This document shows positions 21,199 to 28,807 of a stretch of 34,992 nucleotides of DNA, piece by piece (position 1 is the first letter of the stretch; every line of letters starts with the position of its first letter). The stretch is taken from contig CAZEGN010000013.1 in NCBI GenBank assembly GCA_964512325.1, forward strand, positions 1 to 34,992. Direction: 5' to 3'. The position numbers were made by a program, and so were the translations under genes. The notes below the pieces were generated by a model. The model was given only the letters and a program-made list of their open reading frames with translations. It was not told the DNA's origin and searched no databases. This DNA comes from JACQZO01 sp964512325 (GTDB taxonomy: Bacteria > Patescibacteriota > Gracilibacteria > RBG-16-42-10).

Positions 21199-21227
21199 TT
21201 TATATATCACATACGATATACAGTCAA
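21199..21227 (-). promoter_or_regulatory. Promoter of xre-murA
   Basis: Minus-strand TTGACT at 21222-21227, a 17-base spacer, and TATAAA at 21199-21204. Predicted start near 21192, about 17 bases ahead of the ATG at 21175. Confidence 0.7.
21203..21220. promoter_or_regulatory. Candidate operator between -35 and -10 of murA
   Basis: TATATC-(ACATAC)-GATATA on the plus strand is a perfect 6+6 dyad with a six-base centre. It fills the spacer of the murA promoter and touches its -10 box; it also lies in the leader of the opposite transcript. Position and size suit a Cro/XRE dimer, such as the MurA N-terminal domain. Confidence 0.5.
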
Positions 21228-21242
21228 CATAAATACTCCATT

Positions 21243-21449
21243 ATGATTAGTTGCAATATTGGTCCTAAAAATCGATTTATCAGAGGGACGATCGGCATAC
21301 TAGCCAATTTCCTTACGATTCTTTTTGCTTCAGAGTTGTCTCCAGTTCTCTTTTGGAGCGGGATTATTCTGAGCTATGCAATTTTACTACAAGGCATTAT
21401 TGGCATTTGCTACTTACACGCCCTATTTCGAACTACAGACATGAACTAG
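21243..21449 (+). CDS. DUF2892-like small membrane protein
   Basis: A 68-residue protein starting MISCNIGPKNRFIRGTIGIL. The NIG...R..R..G opening, two membrane helices (about 17-34 and 37-55, around FLTILFASELS and GIILSYAILLQGIIGICYL) and the GICYLHALF ending are the pattern of DUF2892 (the YgaP-type membrane anchor). In other bacteria the domain is often fused to rhodanese; here it stands alone. Its function is unknown. It is followed after five bases by an M50 protease gene, so the two are co-transcribed from the plus-strand promoter at 21154-21182. Confidence 0.75.
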   Translation: MISCNIGPKNRFIRGTIGILANFLTILFASELSPVLFWSGIILSYAILLQGIIGICYLHALFRTTDMN

Positions 21450-21454
21450 ACAAT

Positions 21455-22075
21455 ATGATTGGAATTGAAATTATAGCACTGATTATCGCCTTTCTAGTCG
21501 CACTAAGTGTACATGAAAGTGCACACGCTTTGGCAGCATATTGGCTAGGTGATCCAACTGCGAAGCTGGAAGGCAGAATGAGCCTTAATCCAATAAGACA
21601 CCTGGACCCATTAGGCACCATACTGCTTTTTATTGTGCACTTTGGTTGGGGCAAACCCGTGCCAGTTAATCCTCACAACCTGCGCTCACCGCTAAGAGAC
21701 CAAGCTATCATATCTGTCGCAGGTCCAATTGCGAATTTCCTTACCGCAATGATACTGGTGATGATCATGAAGTACTTTTTTCTTACCGGCACAAGCAGTT
21801 TTAGTCTTGCGGCGCGTGTGATACTTTCATTCACCATCTCGCTCAACTTGGCCTTGATGGTTTTCAATCTCATTCCCATTCCGCCACTTGATGGTTCAAA
21901 AGTGCTTTTTTTAGCGCTAGGAAAAAGATTTTCATTTATATCACACTGGCTAGAAGACAATGGTCCAGCTGTGCTGTTTGCCATTATTTTGCTCAGCAAC
22001 TTTTTTGAATTGCCAATTCTGCAGACGATTATTACGCGCAGCGTTGATTTTGTACTCACCGCCCTTTATTTATAG
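21455..22075 (+). CDS. M50 (site-2 protease family) membrane metalloprotease
   Basis: The ATG at 21455 gives a 206-residue product MIGIEIIALIIAFLVALSVH; the longer frame from 21353 runs over the previous gene. HESAH at 20-24 is the zinc HExxH, and FNLIPIPPLDG (138-148) supplies the N-x-x-P-x-x-P-L-D-G motif with the third ligand Asp147. LNPIRHLDPLGTILLFIVHFGWGK and VAGPIANFLTAM are the usual S2P words. The protein is the compact six-helix type without a PDZ domain. It cleaves membrane-embedded substrates, but which ones is unknown. It ends six bases inside the convergent thymidylate-kinase-like gene at 22070. Confidence 0.93.
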   Translation: MIGIEIIALIIAFLVALSVHESAHALAAYWLGDPTAKLEGRMSLNPIRHLDPLGTILLFIVHFGWGKPVPVNPHNLRSPLRDQAIISVAGPIANFLTAMILVMIMKYFFLTGTSSFSLAARVILSFTISLNLALMVFNLIPIPPLDGSKVLFLALGKRFSFISHWLEDNGPAVLFAIILLSNFFELPILQTIITRSVDFVLTALYL

Positions 22076-22897
22076 CACCGCTGGGGCAAGAAAATCATCT
22101 AGAGCAGTCACCAAATCAGCAGTCACAGCTTTTTCTGACTGCATAGCATTAATCACTGCAAACTGCTCATGTTTAGCAATTTTGGTATAAGCGTAAAGCA
22201 AGTGTTCAATTAACTCTTCACGCTGCTTCAGCGCAATTTCTTCAGTAAGCGGATCACCATTCACTTGAAATAGACGCTCCCCCTTTCGCAAAGCGCGCAA
22301 CGTATCTTCCATTGAACCAGCCATAGAGCCCTCAGAAGCATTATTTTGCAATTTCACCAATAAAGCTTGCAGTTTACTGTCAGAGACCGCGCCATACTTT
22401 TTACGAATCTGTTTCACCATCTTTTGTAAACCATGTTTTAAACGAGCATCCACTCTCCCTATTGAGGTTTGAGCATTTACTCTAAAATAAAACACCTTGT
22501 CAGGCTTTGGTACAAAACTATAGATATCTTGCAACCAAGCAGAATCAAAACCGTTCACAATCGCATCTCTTACAATGCCAGTATAGCTATAGCGATCACA
22601 CAAAACGACCTTTCCCTGAGCCAAAGCAGGCAAAATCTTTTTGGCAACATTCTCACTCAAATCAGCAGCCACAATTAAACTCAATGCCAAGGCGCTAGGC
22701 TGCTCTTCAAGCTCCGACATTTTTTGCAGGTATTTCCCCACAATAGACGAGCTCTTCCATTGCACAACTTCAACACGACGGTGCAATTCTTGTTTAATAT
22801 ACTTTTTAATATGTTTAATTTGTGTTGTTTTCCCTGAACCATCAATTCCCTCGAACACAATGAGACAGCCTTTATGGCCTAGAGATTTGCTTTTCAT
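22070..22897 (-). CDS. Thymidylate-kinase-like P-loop protein, second of tandem pair
   Basis: A 275-residue protein of the dTMP kinase superfamily. P-loop GIDGSGKTT at about 17-25; DRYSYTGIVRDA (the DR(Y/F) motif after LCDR), then YSFVPKPDKVFYFRVNAQTS. Ordinary Tmk carries DR-x-x-x-S-x-x-AYQ, where Gln/Ser contact dTMP; here the wording is different. A helical insert (HGLQKMVKQIRKKYGAVSDS to about 235) sits where the LID region is expected, with extra length compared with Tmk (about 210). The sequence continues with ERLFQVNGDPLTEEIALKQR. Thus it may be a nucleotide kinase of changed specificity. One base separates it from the upstream copy. It ends convergently with the M50 gene, overlapping by six bases. 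Confidence 0.82.
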   Translation of the reverse strand: MKSKSLGHKGCLIVFEGIDGSGKTTQIKHIKKYIKQELHRRVEVVQWKSSSIVGKYLQKMSELEEQPSALALSLIVAADLSENVAKKILPALAQGKVVLCDRYSYTGIVRDAIVNGFDSAWLQDIYSFVPKPDKVFYFRVNAQTSIGRVDARLKHGLQKMVKQIRKKYGAVSDSKLQALLVKLQNNASEGSMAGSMEDTLRALRKGERLFQVNGDPLTEEIALKQREELIEHLLYAYTKIAKHEQFAVINAMQSEKAVTADLVTALDDFLAPAVL

Positions 22898-22898
22898 A

Positions 22899-23618
22899 TT
22901 ATATCATTGTTACAGAGTATTTATTTTTGATGTATTTGCGCACATAATCTTTCACTAAAGGCGTTGTTTCATAAATGGCTTTAGTACCATCAATCACAAC
23001 CAAGCCATCCTTCTTTGCCAAACGCTCATAGTTAGCAATCACACTTGTTTGAAACAGTTTAAAGTTTTCTAGAATATTGGGTGACAATCCCATATCCATT
23101 CCTGCTTCATAAAACTTTAAGTCTGCTCTACCCGTTGCCCTTTGCACCGCAATATCAATTGGCACCCGAAAATAAAATGCCAAATCAGGTTTTGGCAAAA
23201 ACTTATACACTTTACGAATATATAATTCATCCGCTCCTCTAGCGACACTGCGCGCAATATCAGTGTACATATAGCGATCACAAAGCACGATTTTGCCAGC
23301 AGCCAGACTTCCTTTAATGAGCTTCGCATAACGATCAGCCATATCAGCCGCATGGGTTAAGTGAAACGTCCGAGGGTCGACCAGATCACCAGGCTCACGT
23401 TGCGCTTTCACTTTCTTATTGAGAGGGCGTATTGCTGGCGATGAATTCCACTCACTTATATCGACCGCAAAGCCATTGGCCTCCAGTAAGTTTTTTAAGA
23501 TTACAAGCTGTGTACTTTTGCCCGAGCCATCAATCCCTTCCACTACAATGAGTGTACCGGAAGAAGAGCTTGGATTGAGCTTAGAACGCACTGTTTTTTT
23601 TGTTTTGTTTTTTTTCAT
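22899..23618 (-). CDS. Thymidylate-kinase-like P-loop protein, first of tandem pair
   Basis: A 239-residue paralogue of the following gene: the two share GKIVLCDRYMYTDIAR / GKVVLCDRYSYTGIVR and KFLPKPDLAFYFRVP / SFVPKPDKVFYFRVN. P-loop EGIDGSGKSTQL lies at about 28-39 after a basic N-terminus (KKNKTKKTVRSK). The dTMP-contact Ser/Gln motif of classical Tmk is not kept. The C-terminus is of normal Tmk length and has the ADLKFYEAGMDMGLSPNIL segment and KDGLVVIDGTK, as seen near the end of Tmk proteins. A real dTMP kinase role is possible for this copy, since no other Tmk is in the window. It follows the SLH protein gene by 42 bases. Confidence 0.85.
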   Translation of the reverse strand: MKKNKTKKTVRSKLNPSSSSGTLIVVEGIDGSGKSTQLVILKNLLEANGFAVDISEWNSSPAIRPLNKKVKAQREPGDLVDPRTFHLTHAADMADRYAKLIKGSLAAGKIVLCDRYMYTDIARSVARGADELYIRKVYKFLPKPDLAFYFRVPIDIAVQRATGRADLKFYEAGMDMGLSPNILENFKLFQTSVIANYERLAKKDGLVVIDGTKAIYETTPLVKDYVRKYIKNKYSVTMI

Positions 23619-23660
23619 AGAAATACAAGTATTACTGTTTACCGCGTAAGGTGATAGGCA

Positions 23661-26600
23661 TTACTCTAGCCAGACACCTTTTAAGTAACGAATATAATTA
23701 GTAAGTATCTCAGCCATCTGTCCGCGCACAACAACTTTATTTTGAGGGAACAAGCCTTGCTCCAGTTTCACCATGTCGAATTGAACAGCATAGCCGGCAT
23801 ACGCATTAAAACCATTTTCCGTCACTCCAGGAACAGTTGAAAACACTGTATTTTGAATGGCTGCACGTAAAGCAGCATTGCTACCAATCAGGATTTTCAT
23901 CATCTCACCAACGGTCACAGGATTATTAGGATAAAACTTACCTTCAAATCCTTGCACAATACCCAAACGATAGGCGGTACCAATAATTACTGACATTTCA
24001 GAGTTATCTGTAGGCACATCAGGGAATACGGTATTGGTATAAAGTGCAGTGCCAGTAGCCAAACAGTTAGCCTTTAAAGCAATTTTGGTCAGCTCGAAGC
24101 GCGTCAATTGCTGCTCAGTTCCAAACAATCCATTGCCATAGCCCTGGATAACTCTTTGACCGCCTTGGGTTGAAGAGATACTAGTTAGAAAGGCCACATT
24201 TTGCTCAGCACTAGTATTGGCAACATCAGGAAATGACAAGGCTGGCATCGCGTTAAGACTAATACACGATAAGGGGTCTTGTTTTGACGTTTTGGCAACG
24301 ACACTGTTTGAGCTACGGCGTGAAGAATGACTTGAGCCAGGGCGATTACCACGCACCCAGCTTCCATCACTTGATGATGAACCACCAGAATGGCTTCCCC
24401 CACCTCCTCCACCGCCCCCACCGCTAGATGAAGATTGGGCGCGATATACTCCGCGGCTACCAATATCGGTGGTCTCATCCTCCACCACATAAATATCTGT
24501 AATGGGGTGGGCTCCACCAGTTATAGTACGACCTGAGGGAGGAACAATAGTTAGTGTGTATGGGAAGGCACTGGCAGCAATTTGACTATCAATATCACCA
24601 TTTTCATCTGTCTCTACCTCCTCCTCAGAGCCATTCTCTTCATGACTAATAACAATCGTCGTTCCGCTAGCACCGTCTGACTCACCATCATCTTGAACAC
24701 CATTGCCATTGGTATCAGTAAACAGATGGAACAAAATTCTACCCTGTGCAGGCTCATCATAGACAATACCAGCATCAATTGTGAGCAAAGTTGTTGTCAC
24801 TGCCAAACTGATAGTATCGGTACTACCCGTGCTCTCATCAGCGTCACTGTCGACAGCAACATCAATTCCAGCGTTTTGAGTAGTGAAATGTGCATTTTCT
24901 GGTGGAGTAAACACCACACGATAATCGCCACTGGCCAAATTAGTAAAAAGATACAGACCATCAGCATCGGTAATTTGTGTGTCTATAAGAATGTCTTTAG
25001 GCACAGCTCTCAATTCTACAGTTATCCCTTCAGCACCTTCTTCATCATTGTCTTGAACACCGTCCTCATCAGCATCTACCCAAACATAATTACCAATACT
25101 GGATAATGTATAGGGAAATACATTTACCGTATCAGCATTATCACTCACATTACTTTCAGCTGTGATAGTTGAACCGGTTGCCGTATTGGCAATCGCATCA
25201 GTACCTGTTACTTGAACAGTGATTGCCAAGCTCGCGCTAGCAGCAGGGGCTAAGTCTCCTACCGTCCAAATTCCTGACAAAGGATCATAAGCGCCACTAG
25301 AGTCATCGCTTACCCAAACAACAGATTCCGGCAACACATCTGTCACCACCACAGCCTCTGCTGTCACACCACCATCGTTCTGAACTGTCACTGTATAAGT
25401 AATTTCAGAATCACTCTCCGGGAAACTATTACTAGCTATTTTAGTCAACACCAAATCCGGGTCTGAAGATTGTTCATAGAAACCAAGATCAATAGAATGA
25501 TCAACATCACCCTGATCAACCAAGTTATAAATAGTTGTTTGCGTATAAGGTGCTGGAACCGACGTGTTAATATCACTATCTACAGTATCATCACTACCCT
25601 GATCGGACAATGTTGCTTCATAAGTAGCAGGTACATTGGCAAACTCAATATAAAACTCAAAACTGACATCACCAGTATAGATCCAGGTGACATCAAAAAA
25701 GCTACCATCAGTATAACTTTCTGTGGCTTCTAAAATAGCTTCTCCAGAAGCATTTTCAGCAAAAGGACCGATATAATAAACAGTGTTGTTGGCTAAGGTG
25801 TTTGATATTGCCCTTGCACCACAACCACCTTGATAGAGCACAGCACCATCTGCGCCCAACAAGCGGATACCAGAGCTATCAGCAACACAAAAATTATCTG
25901 TGCGAAAGGTCACATAATATTCTCCCCCTGCCGAAACCTCACAAAACTTTTGATTCGGAACATCAGCCGTGCTTGTTGCAAATGCCGTAATGCCACCACG
26001 ACAAGGCAATTGAGGCAACACAAGCAAATCATATTCTCCAAAGTTATCAGTCACATCACCACTAAGCAAAAACTGACTATTCACTCCATTTTCATCTTTA
26101 ATATTCTGGTAAGCACTCACACTAACATCACTTATGCCTCCGACCTCCACGCCATCTTGAACACCATCATGATCTTCATCAACCCACACCCTATCACCCA
26201 AAGTGGTATAAGGACGAGCATACACACCCATATCCGGCATGGTTGTTGCCCCGTTCGCCAAGGTCATTATTAATTGTGGATTGTTATTTGTCGTGATAAT
26301 TTCATTAAGATTGTCAGGATATACTACAACACGATAGTTATCACCCGGAGTTACATTAGGATGATCCACATCAGTAAAATAAAAGTACCCATAATCATCA
26401 GTAAAAGTTTCGTACAAATGATCACCAGCGGGATAAAAACCATAAATATCAACAGGCAAACCGATATAGCGACCATCAGCGCCATTTTCCAGACCATCGT
26501 TATTAAGATCTCTAAACACATATCCAGACACTACAGATGTTCCTGCCATTACATAATAGTAATCAAAAATCGGGCCATAAACCGTAGCACCATAATTACC

Positions 26601-27140
26601 CCAAACATTCACATAGCTCAAAACCGAACTAGTCGCTAACGCTACATTTGTTAAACGAATGTAAATACTATCACCTGCTGCTAAGCTAGTAGGAAAACTT
26701 CCGCCTTCGAAGATATAATTGTTGCCAGTATTGATAGTACAACTACTACCCAAACCATCAAAATCTAATACCAAATGATTCTGTCCACTTATCCCTGTAA
26801 CAAAGGTACACACTATACCAGGATCAAATCCTGAGATATCGTTACGTATTACCAAATTATCCAGTGCCGTGGGAGTAGACGCACTATTAGTGATATCAAT
26901 ATAAACCACAAAAGGTGTGTGTAAGGGAACAAGAGGTGCTTGATCAGGTGAACCAGGCGAGTATTCAATGCTATTGTAAAAAATCGTAGAATTACTCACC
27001 ACCACGTCACCAGCTTGCACCATCGGAGATTCTAATGGTAAAGAGGCAACAGTTTGCAAAAGCAGCAATGCTGTACACAAGCAAATCACAACATTACGTG
27101 CCTTCAATATAACGGTTTTTGACAATGGTAAGAACAACAT
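23661..27140 (-). CDS. Giant SLH-anchored surface protein with SdrD_B-type and DUF11 modules
   Basis: 1159 residues. A hydrophobic leader (16-34) and likely cleavage near 43 start it. A beta-rich region (45-200) follows, then SdrD_B-like modules: about 204-275 (SGYVFRDLNNDGLENG), 311-400 (LGDRVWVDEDHDGVQDG), 680-770 (IGNYVWVDADEDGVQDND) and a divergent fourth at 799-870 (LFHLFTDTNGNGVQDDGE). Each has a DxDxDG-type loop, probably a Ca2+ site. A DUF11 module lies at 560-675 (VLTKIASNSFPESDSEITYT). A Ser/Gly-rich linker (903-945) separates this stalk from the C-terminal SLH region (969-1150, three modules with FPDV words and GYGNGLFG, QGFEGKFYP). The SLH end binds wall polymer, the rest is exposed. 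The perfect -10 TATAAT is at 27168-27173. tmk-like genes follow 42 bases after its stop. Confidence 0.9.
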   Translation of the reverse strand: MLFLPLSKTVILKARNVVICLCTALLLLQTVASLPLESPMVQAGDVVVSNSTIFYNSIEYSPGSPDQAPLVPLHTPFVVYIDITNSASTPTALDNLVIRNDISGFDPGIVCTFVTGISGQNHLVLDFDGLGSSCTINTGNNYIFEGGSFPTSLAAGDSIYIRLTNVALATSSVLSYVNVWGNYGATVYGPIFDYYYVMAGTSVVSGYVFRDLNNDGLENGADGRYIGLPVDIYGFYPAGDHLYETFTDDYGYFYFTDVDHPNVTPGDNYRVVVYPDNLNEIITTNNNPQLIMTLANGATTMPDMGVYARPYTTLGDRVWVDEDHDGVQDGVEVGGISDVSVSAYQNIKDENGVNSQFLLSGDVTDNFGEYDLLVLPQLPCRGGITAFATSTADVPNQKFCEVSAGGEYYVTFRTDNFCVADSSGIRLLGADGAVLYQGGCGARAISNTLANNTVYYIGPFAENASGEAILEATESYTDGSFFDVTWIYTGDVSFEFYIEFANVPATYEATLSDQGSDDTVDSDINTSVPAPYTQTTIYNLVDQGDVDHSIDLGFYEQSSDPDLVLTKIASNSFPESDSEITYTVTVQNDGGVTAEAVVVTDVLPESVVWVSDDSSGAYDPLSGIWTVGDLAPAASASLAITVQVTGTDAIANTATGSTITAESNVSDNADTVNVFPYTLSSIGNYVWVDADEDGVQDNDEEGAEGITVELRAVPKDILIDTQITDADGLYLFTNLASGDYRVVFTPPENAHFTTQNAGIDVAVDSDADESTGSTDTISLAVTTTLLTIDAGIVYDEPAQGRILFHLFTDTNGNGVQDDGESDGASGTTIVISHEENGSEEEVETDENGDIDSQIAASAFPYTLTIVPPSGRTITGGAHPITDIYVVEDETTDIGSRGVYRAQSSSSGGGGGGGGGSHSGGSSSSDGSWVRGNRPGSSHSSRRSSNSVVAKTSKQDPLSCISLNAMPALSFPDVANTSAEQNVAFLTSISSTQGGQRVIQGYGNGLFGTEQQLTRFELTKIALKANCLATGTALYTNTVFPDVPTDNSEMSVIIGTAYRLGIVQGFEGKFYPNNPVTVGEMMKILIGSNAALRAAIQNTVFSTVPGVTENGFNAYAGYAVQFDMVKLEQGLFPQNKVVVRGQMAEILTNYIRYLKGVWLE

Positions 27141-27167
27141 GGGGTTTTGTTTTTATGTTTTCTCTAT

Positions 27168-27173
27168 ATTATA
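27168..27173 (-). promoter_or_regulatory. -10 box of the giant SLH gene
   Basis: TATAAT on the minus strand, 27 bases before the ATG at 27140. No good -35 is seen; a T-run with GGT words precedes it, so the promoter may depend on an extended region or be activated. Confidence 0.5.
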
Positions 27174-27185
27174 CCTAATTTTCAT

Positions 27186-27213
27186 AAAAAAAACCACCAC
27201 CATAGATAATGGT
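27186..27213 (-). terminator. Terminator of the HAD-phosphatase gene
   Basis: Minus-strand ACCAT-TATCT-ATGGT stem-loop, then GGTGG and eight T residues. It lies 43-70 bases past the 27256 stop and just ahead of the SLH gene promoter. Confidence 0.65.
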
Positions 27214-27255
27214 CCAAGAATAAGAGGGTAAATGAATTTCTATCACAGCCCCCCT

Positions 27256-27930
27256 TTAGAGATTTTTAAGCTCCCAACTTTTAATCACAGCTGAGGTAAT
27301 GAGACGAGCACGATCTCTAGTTGAACGCCAGACCGCCACAGCTCTCGATCGATCTTGAAAAGGGGCCTTGAGCCATTTCCATGGATTAAGGCGGGTTTGG
27401 GGATGTCTCGGTATCGCTCTAACTAAAGCAAACCCACCCAATACCAGGGCGGCTCCACTATCAGTATTAGGATTATCTCCTATATGCCAAGTCCGCTTGG
27501 GATGAAAATCCATTTGTTCACAAACCTCTAAAAAGCCACGTGGATTTGGTTTTGCCAATTTACCTCGATAGATACCAATCTCCCGTTCTTTTTCCAAAGG
27601 ATCTAAACGGTTACCGGAAATGTGATTAGAGTACACTCCAAAACGAACCCCGCGTGCCCTTAACGCATCAATCCAAGAGAGAGCACTCAACTGAATTGGC
27701 TCTTCTGGTGGAACAATACAGGCATCGATATCCAAGACAACATTCTCTACAGGAGCCCCAGTTAAAGCAGCAATTGCTGTAGGATTAAAGTCTTCAGCTC
27801 TATCTAAAAACGCCCCAATTTTCCCCTGCAGCACCCCCTGCACAATGACTCGAAACCCAAAACCAAACTTAAGCCTATCCAATCCCTCTCGATCTCGTTC
27901 AGCTGGATACAATTCTAAAGCTGATTTCAT
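27256..27930 (-). CDS. YqeG-like HAD phosphatase
   Basis: A 224-residue HAD-family phosphatase. Motif I is VVLDIDACIVPP (D67, D69), motif II YSNH (S101), motif III AKPNPRGF (K127) and motif IV HIGDNPNTDSGAAL (D152, D157), all present. YqeG / GEP4-type enzymes (HAD IIIA) have this compact layout; GEP4 dephosphorylates phosphatidylglycerophosphate, and bacterial YqeG is presumed to do the same, but the evidence for this protein is only family-level. Residues 1-60 form an N-terminal extension (FGFRVIVQGVLQGKIGAF) and the C-terminus is basic (WKWLKAPFQDRSRAVAVWRS), suiting association with membranes. The gene is single, with a terminator after it and a tRNA-Pro and its trailer upstream. Confidence 0.88.
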   Translation of the reverse strand: MKSALELYPAERDREGLDRLKFGFGFRVIVQGVLQGKIGAFLDRAEDFNPTAIAALTGAPVENVVLDIDACIVPPEEPIQLSALSWIDALRARGVRFGVYSNHISGNRLDPLEKEREIGIYRGKLAKPNPRGFLEVCEQMDFHPKRTWHIGDNPNTDSGAALVLGGFALVRAIPRHPQTRLNPWKWLKAPFQDRSRAVAVWRSTRDRARLITSAVIKSWELKNL

Positions 27931-28017
27931 AAAAATAAGAAGGTATTCTTGGCAAGAGTATTACACACCTTAAGCCCTGTTTTCCACTCCCTACCCTTAT
28001 CCTAATCCTTCGAGCAC

Positions 28018-28045
28018 AAAAAAACAGCCCTTTCTAGGAAAAAGG
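28018..28045 (-). terminator. Terminator of tRNA-Pro(GGG)
   Basis: Minus strand CCTTT-TTCCTAG-AAAGG stem-loop, then GCTG and seven T residues. The same layout and flanking words as after tRNA-fMet: a shared tract of about 45 positions with few differences, including GTGCTCGAAGGA after the T-run. Confidence 0.65.
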
Positions 28046-28095
28046 TCTCCTTTCGCTGGCCTACATCTACGCTGAAGCTTCGATGTACGTGGCCT

Positions 28096-28122
28096 GCCAG
28101 CCGAAGCTCTCCGAGCGCAGGC
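28096..28122 (-). repeat. 27-base trailer repeat of tRNA-Pro(GGG)
   Basis: Starts GCCTGCGCTCGG directly after CCA and is identical over all 27 bases to 34892-34918 after tRNA-Pro(CGG). With the CCA it folds as CCAGCC...GGCTGG enclosing GCTC-GGA-GAGC, so the CCA itself is paired. A second hairpin follows (GGCCACGTACATC with GATGTAGGCC). Confidence 0.85.
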
Positions 28123-28199
28123 TGGTCGGGATGAGAGGACTTGAACCTCCGACCTCTTGCACCCCATGCAAGCGCGCTAGCCAACTGCGCTACACCCCG
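28123..28199 (-). tRNA. tRNA-Pro(GGG)
   Basis: A 77-base cloverleaf on the minus strand: CGGGGTG/CATCCCG acceptor with a G-U pair, D arm with GCGC, anticodon stem CTTGC/GCAAG, loop ATGGGGT (anticodon GGG, reads CCC and CCU), T arm with TTCAAGT, discriminator A and encoded CCA. A GCTAAA...TTTAGC dyad lies just upstream (28205-28225). Confidence 0.95.
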
Positions 28200-28244
28200 A
28201 CATTGCTAAAGTTGAATGATTTAGCGTGCGCAAATCTAGCATAT

Positions 28245-28273
28245 TTGTTTTCGAGTGAATAGATTTATATACA
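28245..28273 (+). promoter_or_regulatory. Promoter of the DUF3592-like gene
   Basis: TTGTTT at 28245-28250, 17-base spacer, TATACA at 28268-28273. Predicted start near 28280, leaving a leader of 20-40 bases. Confidence 0.4.
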
Positions 28274-28319
28274 GTCATCCCACAATATTCTATGATTAGC
28301 AGTGACTACAATTGCTTTT

Positions 28320-28736
28320 ATGCGCACCAAAGTTATTCCCCTTTTCTTTCTTTACTTTATTATCTTAAGTATTTTATCAGCATACTTAAGTACCAACAGT
28401 TGGCTAGTATGGCCATTTATTGTGTTATGCCTTCTCGCACCGCTCAGCTTGATTTGGCTAGCACACAGCGGTGAAGTTGAAGCAAGTGATCTTCTGCAAA
28501 AAGGCGGCATAGTAACAACTGCTCAAGTGGTGTCTGTCAAAGACACCGGCATAACCATGAATAAAATATTGATTGGGATAGAACTGACTTTACAAGTCGC
28601 CGATGCCAATGGAGATACTTTTATGCACACCATGGAGACCTTTGTTTCACGTGTGCAAATACCAAGAGCAGGCGATATGATTGAAGTTGTTTACGATCCA
28701 CAAAACAAATCTCAAATTGCTCTCCTGCGAGATTAA
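28320..28736 (+). CDS. DUF3592-like membrane protein
   Basis: An ATG at 28320 gives 138 residues, MRTKVIPLFFLYFIILSILS; a GTG at 28302 would add six residues and cannot be excluded. Two membrane helices (about 5-24 and 28-46) are followed by a soluble domain of beta strands (VTTAQVVSVKDTGITMNKIL, FMHTMETFVSRVQIPRAGDM, IEVVYDPQNKSQIAL). This helix-pair plus small beta-barrel with V.D.TG and V...YDP words is the DUF3592 pattern. The function is unknown. It is the first of two plus-strand genes; a SD-like AAGGAG lies before the next gene, 72 bases downstream. Confidence 0.72.
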   Translation: MRTKVIPLFFLYFIILSILSAYLSTNSWLVWPFIVLCLLAPLSLIWLAHSGEVEASDLLQKGGIVTTAQVVSVKDTGITMNKILIGIELTLQVADANGDTFMHTMETFVSRVQIPRAGDMIEVVYDPQNKSQIALLRD

Positions 28737-28807
28737 ACAGATAACAGACATATACAGCTAGCTTGTTGCGCCATATTTGTGCGATAATAAGGAGATAACT
28801 TCTATTT

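Noticed and set aside
24693..26639. Several plus-strand frames of 80-150 codons
   Set aside because: Antisense shadows of the giant SLH gene, biased by its Thr/Asp/Val codons.
27944..27960. Imperfect dyad TATTCTTGGCAAGAGTA upstream of the HAD phosphatase start
   Set aside because: Only seven-base arms with a G-U type mismatch; no promoter boxes line up with it.
28205..28225. GCTAAA-N9-TTTAGC dyad ahead of tRNA-Pro(GGG)
   Set aside because: Could be a -10 region coincidence; the TTGCGC-17-TTTAGC reading is too weak to call as promoter.
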